NCBI GenBank assembly: GCA_903908015.1
Contig: CAIVQI010000159.1
Coordinates: 1-7,034, forward strand
Direction of reading: 5' to 3'
Source of the DNA: an uncultured Bacteroidota bacterium
GTDB lineage: Bacteria; Bacteroidota; Bacteroidia; UBA7662
Length of the DNA: 7,034 nt
Below are positions 6,233 to 7,034 of the stretch, piece by piece. Within the stretch, counting starts at the first letter, position 1. Each line of letters starts with the position of its first letter. Below the pieces are notes generated by a model. That model saw only the letters and a list, made by a program, of their open reading frames with translations, had not been told where the DNA came from and did no database searches. The translations under genes and the position numbers were made by a program.

Positions 6233-6916
6233 ATGCAGTGGATTTCTTTTTGGAACCAACAGGCCCGATCCGAACATCCCTCCGAACAGGTGGGGAGGAT
6301 TGTACGTGGAAAACCCACAGGACCCGAAATCAACCACCGGATTGCAGAACACATCATCAAACTGCTGCAACTCGAAAACCATCATTCGCTGCTCGATCTG
6401 TGTTGCGGGAATGGTGACTTAAGTCGGCTGCTGGCCGAGCACAGCCAAAGCGTTGTGGGCATCGACTTTTCAGCCGAACAAATAGCACGGGCCCTAAAAC
6501 AAACAACCCGGCATCCCAATCTGGAATTCGCTGTAGGCGATGCTCAATCGTTGCACATACAACAAAATTTCGATCGCATCAATTTGTATTTCTCCTTTCA
6601 ATATTTCACCGACACAAATGCGGCAAAACAGGTGCTCAATGGCATCTACCAACGCCTAAAGCCAGGTGGACTGGCATTGCTGGGTGATATCCCCCACGCG
6701 GAAAAGGAACGACACTATTATGGCTCATGGCATGGTCTGATGAAAGCCCGCACCCGAACACTGCTGGGCATCAATCCGATGGGGCGCTTTTGGCATCCGA
6801 AAAGGCTCTGCACCTTGGCACGTCAAATGGGGTTCACAGCGCAAGCCTATCCCGAGCCTGAGCACCTGCCTTATGCGCATTACCGCTTCGACCTCCTGCT
6901 CAGCAGATCCGAATGA
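6233..6916 (+). CDS. Class I SAM-dependent methyltransferase, substrate unknown
   Basis: A 227-residue cytoplasmic protein with the Rossmann-like methyltransferase fold. Motif I is LLDLCCGNGD (53-62), which binds S-adenosylmethionine. The acidic residue ending strand 2 is D78 in VVGIDFS. VGDAQSL (101-107) should contact the adenine, and LKPGGLALLGDIP (142-154) is the usual post-catalytic strand. The N-terminus carries FWNQQA and QVGRIVRGKP, and the C-terminus has a FWHPKRLCTLARQMGF segment (186-201). In my memory this layout resembles methyltransferases acting on small molecules or surface polysaccharides, but that link is weak. It is not a recognisable RNA, DNA or ubiquinone/menaquinone methyltransferase. 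ATG 6233 is the first in-frame ATG and gives a full fold. It ends 15 bases before a FAD oxidoreductase gene, so the two are probably cotranscribed. Confidence 0.85.
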   Translation: MQWISFWNQQARSEHPSEQVGRIVRGKPTGPEINHRIAEHIIKLLQLENHHSLLDLCCGNGDLSRLLAEHSQSVVGIDFSAEQIARALKQTTRHPNLEFAVGDAQSLHIQQNFDRINLYFSFQYFTDTNAAKQVLNGIYQRLKPGGLALLGDIPHAEKERHYYGSWHGLMKARTRTLLGINPMGRFWHPKRLCTLARQMGFTAQAYPEPEHLPYAHYRFDLLLSRSE

Positions 6917-6931
6917 GAACTACATAACCCC

Positions 6932-7034
6932 ATGATGTTCGACGCGCGCTTTTTGGTAGTGGGACAAGGATTAGCGGGAACGGTAATGGTGGATGCACTT
7001 CTGGAACGGGGTGTTTCAGTGCACGTGGCCGACC
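6932..7034 (+). CDS. FAD-dependent oxidoreductase (DAO-like), N-terminal fragment at window edge
   Basis: The 34 codons visible from the ATG at 6932 encode FLVVGQGLAGTV, followed by a helix and VSVHVAD. This is a dinucleotide-binding beta-alpha-beta unit with a GxGxxG motif (G11-x-G13-x-x-G16) and an acidic residue (D34) at the end of strand 2, as in FAD-binding amine and amino-acid oxidases. 'VGQGLAGT' is a common opening in Bacteroidota FAD oxidoreductases of the DadA/DAO type. A second ATG at 6935 is equally possible as the start. The remainder is outside the window, so substrate and full domain make-up cannot be judged. An NAD-binding protein is less likely but not excluded. Confidence 0.75.
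   Translation, partial: MMFDARFLVVGQGLAGTVMVDALLERGVSVHVAD

Noticed and set aside
6171..6422. 83-codon frame starting at an ATG that overlaps the ndk stop (TAATG)
   Set aside because: It overlaps the methyltransferase gene in another frame, has no recognisable motif, and includes the hairpin sequence. The methyltransferase frame has clear SAM motifs.
1..7034. Search for CRISPR arrays, transposase genes, inverted terminal repeats, tRNA or rRNA, toxin-antitoxin or phage-defence genes
   Set aside because: Nothing was seen by eye. All gaps are under 220 bases and the genes are housekeeping or ordinary metabolic types.

Overview
The window is a stretch of ordinary chromosome from a member of the Bacteroidota. 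Four things point there. A DUF4290 protein, a family I know from that phylum, lies directly upstream of murA. MurA has the 'GGDKIGRRRLD' active-site variant. Two intergenic sites match the phylum's -7 promoter consensus TAnnTTTG exactly. The gene starts lack convincing Shine-Dalgarno sequences. I cannot resolve the organism below phylum level.

Layout: (1) 1-303, minus strand: N-terminal 101 codons of an exported protein with a signal peptide and the beginning of a protease-associated (PA) domain; the gene runs off the left edge. (2) 304-520: a divergent intergenic region with a promoter candidate for the leftward gene and five tandem 10-bp repeats. (3) 521-1174, plus strand: Nudix hydrolase of the CoA pyrophosphatase family. 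(4) 1278-4294 and on to 5616: a tightly packed block of uvrD/pcrA helicase, DUF4290 protein and murA. The first two genes share one base (TGATG) and the last two share four (ATGA), so the three are probably one transcript with coupled translation. A -7 element at 1232-1239 lies just before uvrD. (5) 5755-6171: ndk, with its own promoter candidate and a short direct repeat in its leader, followed by a perfect 8-bp hairpin. (6) 6233-6916: a class I SAM-dependent methyltransferase. (7) 6932 to the right edge: the first 34 codons of a FAD-dependent oxidoreductase, 15 bases after the methyltransferase.

The genes are mainly housekeeping: DNA repair and replication (UvrD), the first committed step of peptidoglycan synthesis (MurA), nucleotide balance (Ndk) and cofactor or nucleotide clean-up (Nudix). 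They do not form one biochemical pathway. The most informative details are the Cys-to-Asp change in MurA, which predicts intrinsic fosfomycin insensitivity, and the coupling of a helicase and a cell-wall enzyme through an uncharacterised basic-tailed protein. I found no mobile element, CRISPR array, tRNA, rRNA or defence system, and no clear new system. The unknowns worth following are the DUF4290 protein and the methyltransferase-oxidoreductase pair.
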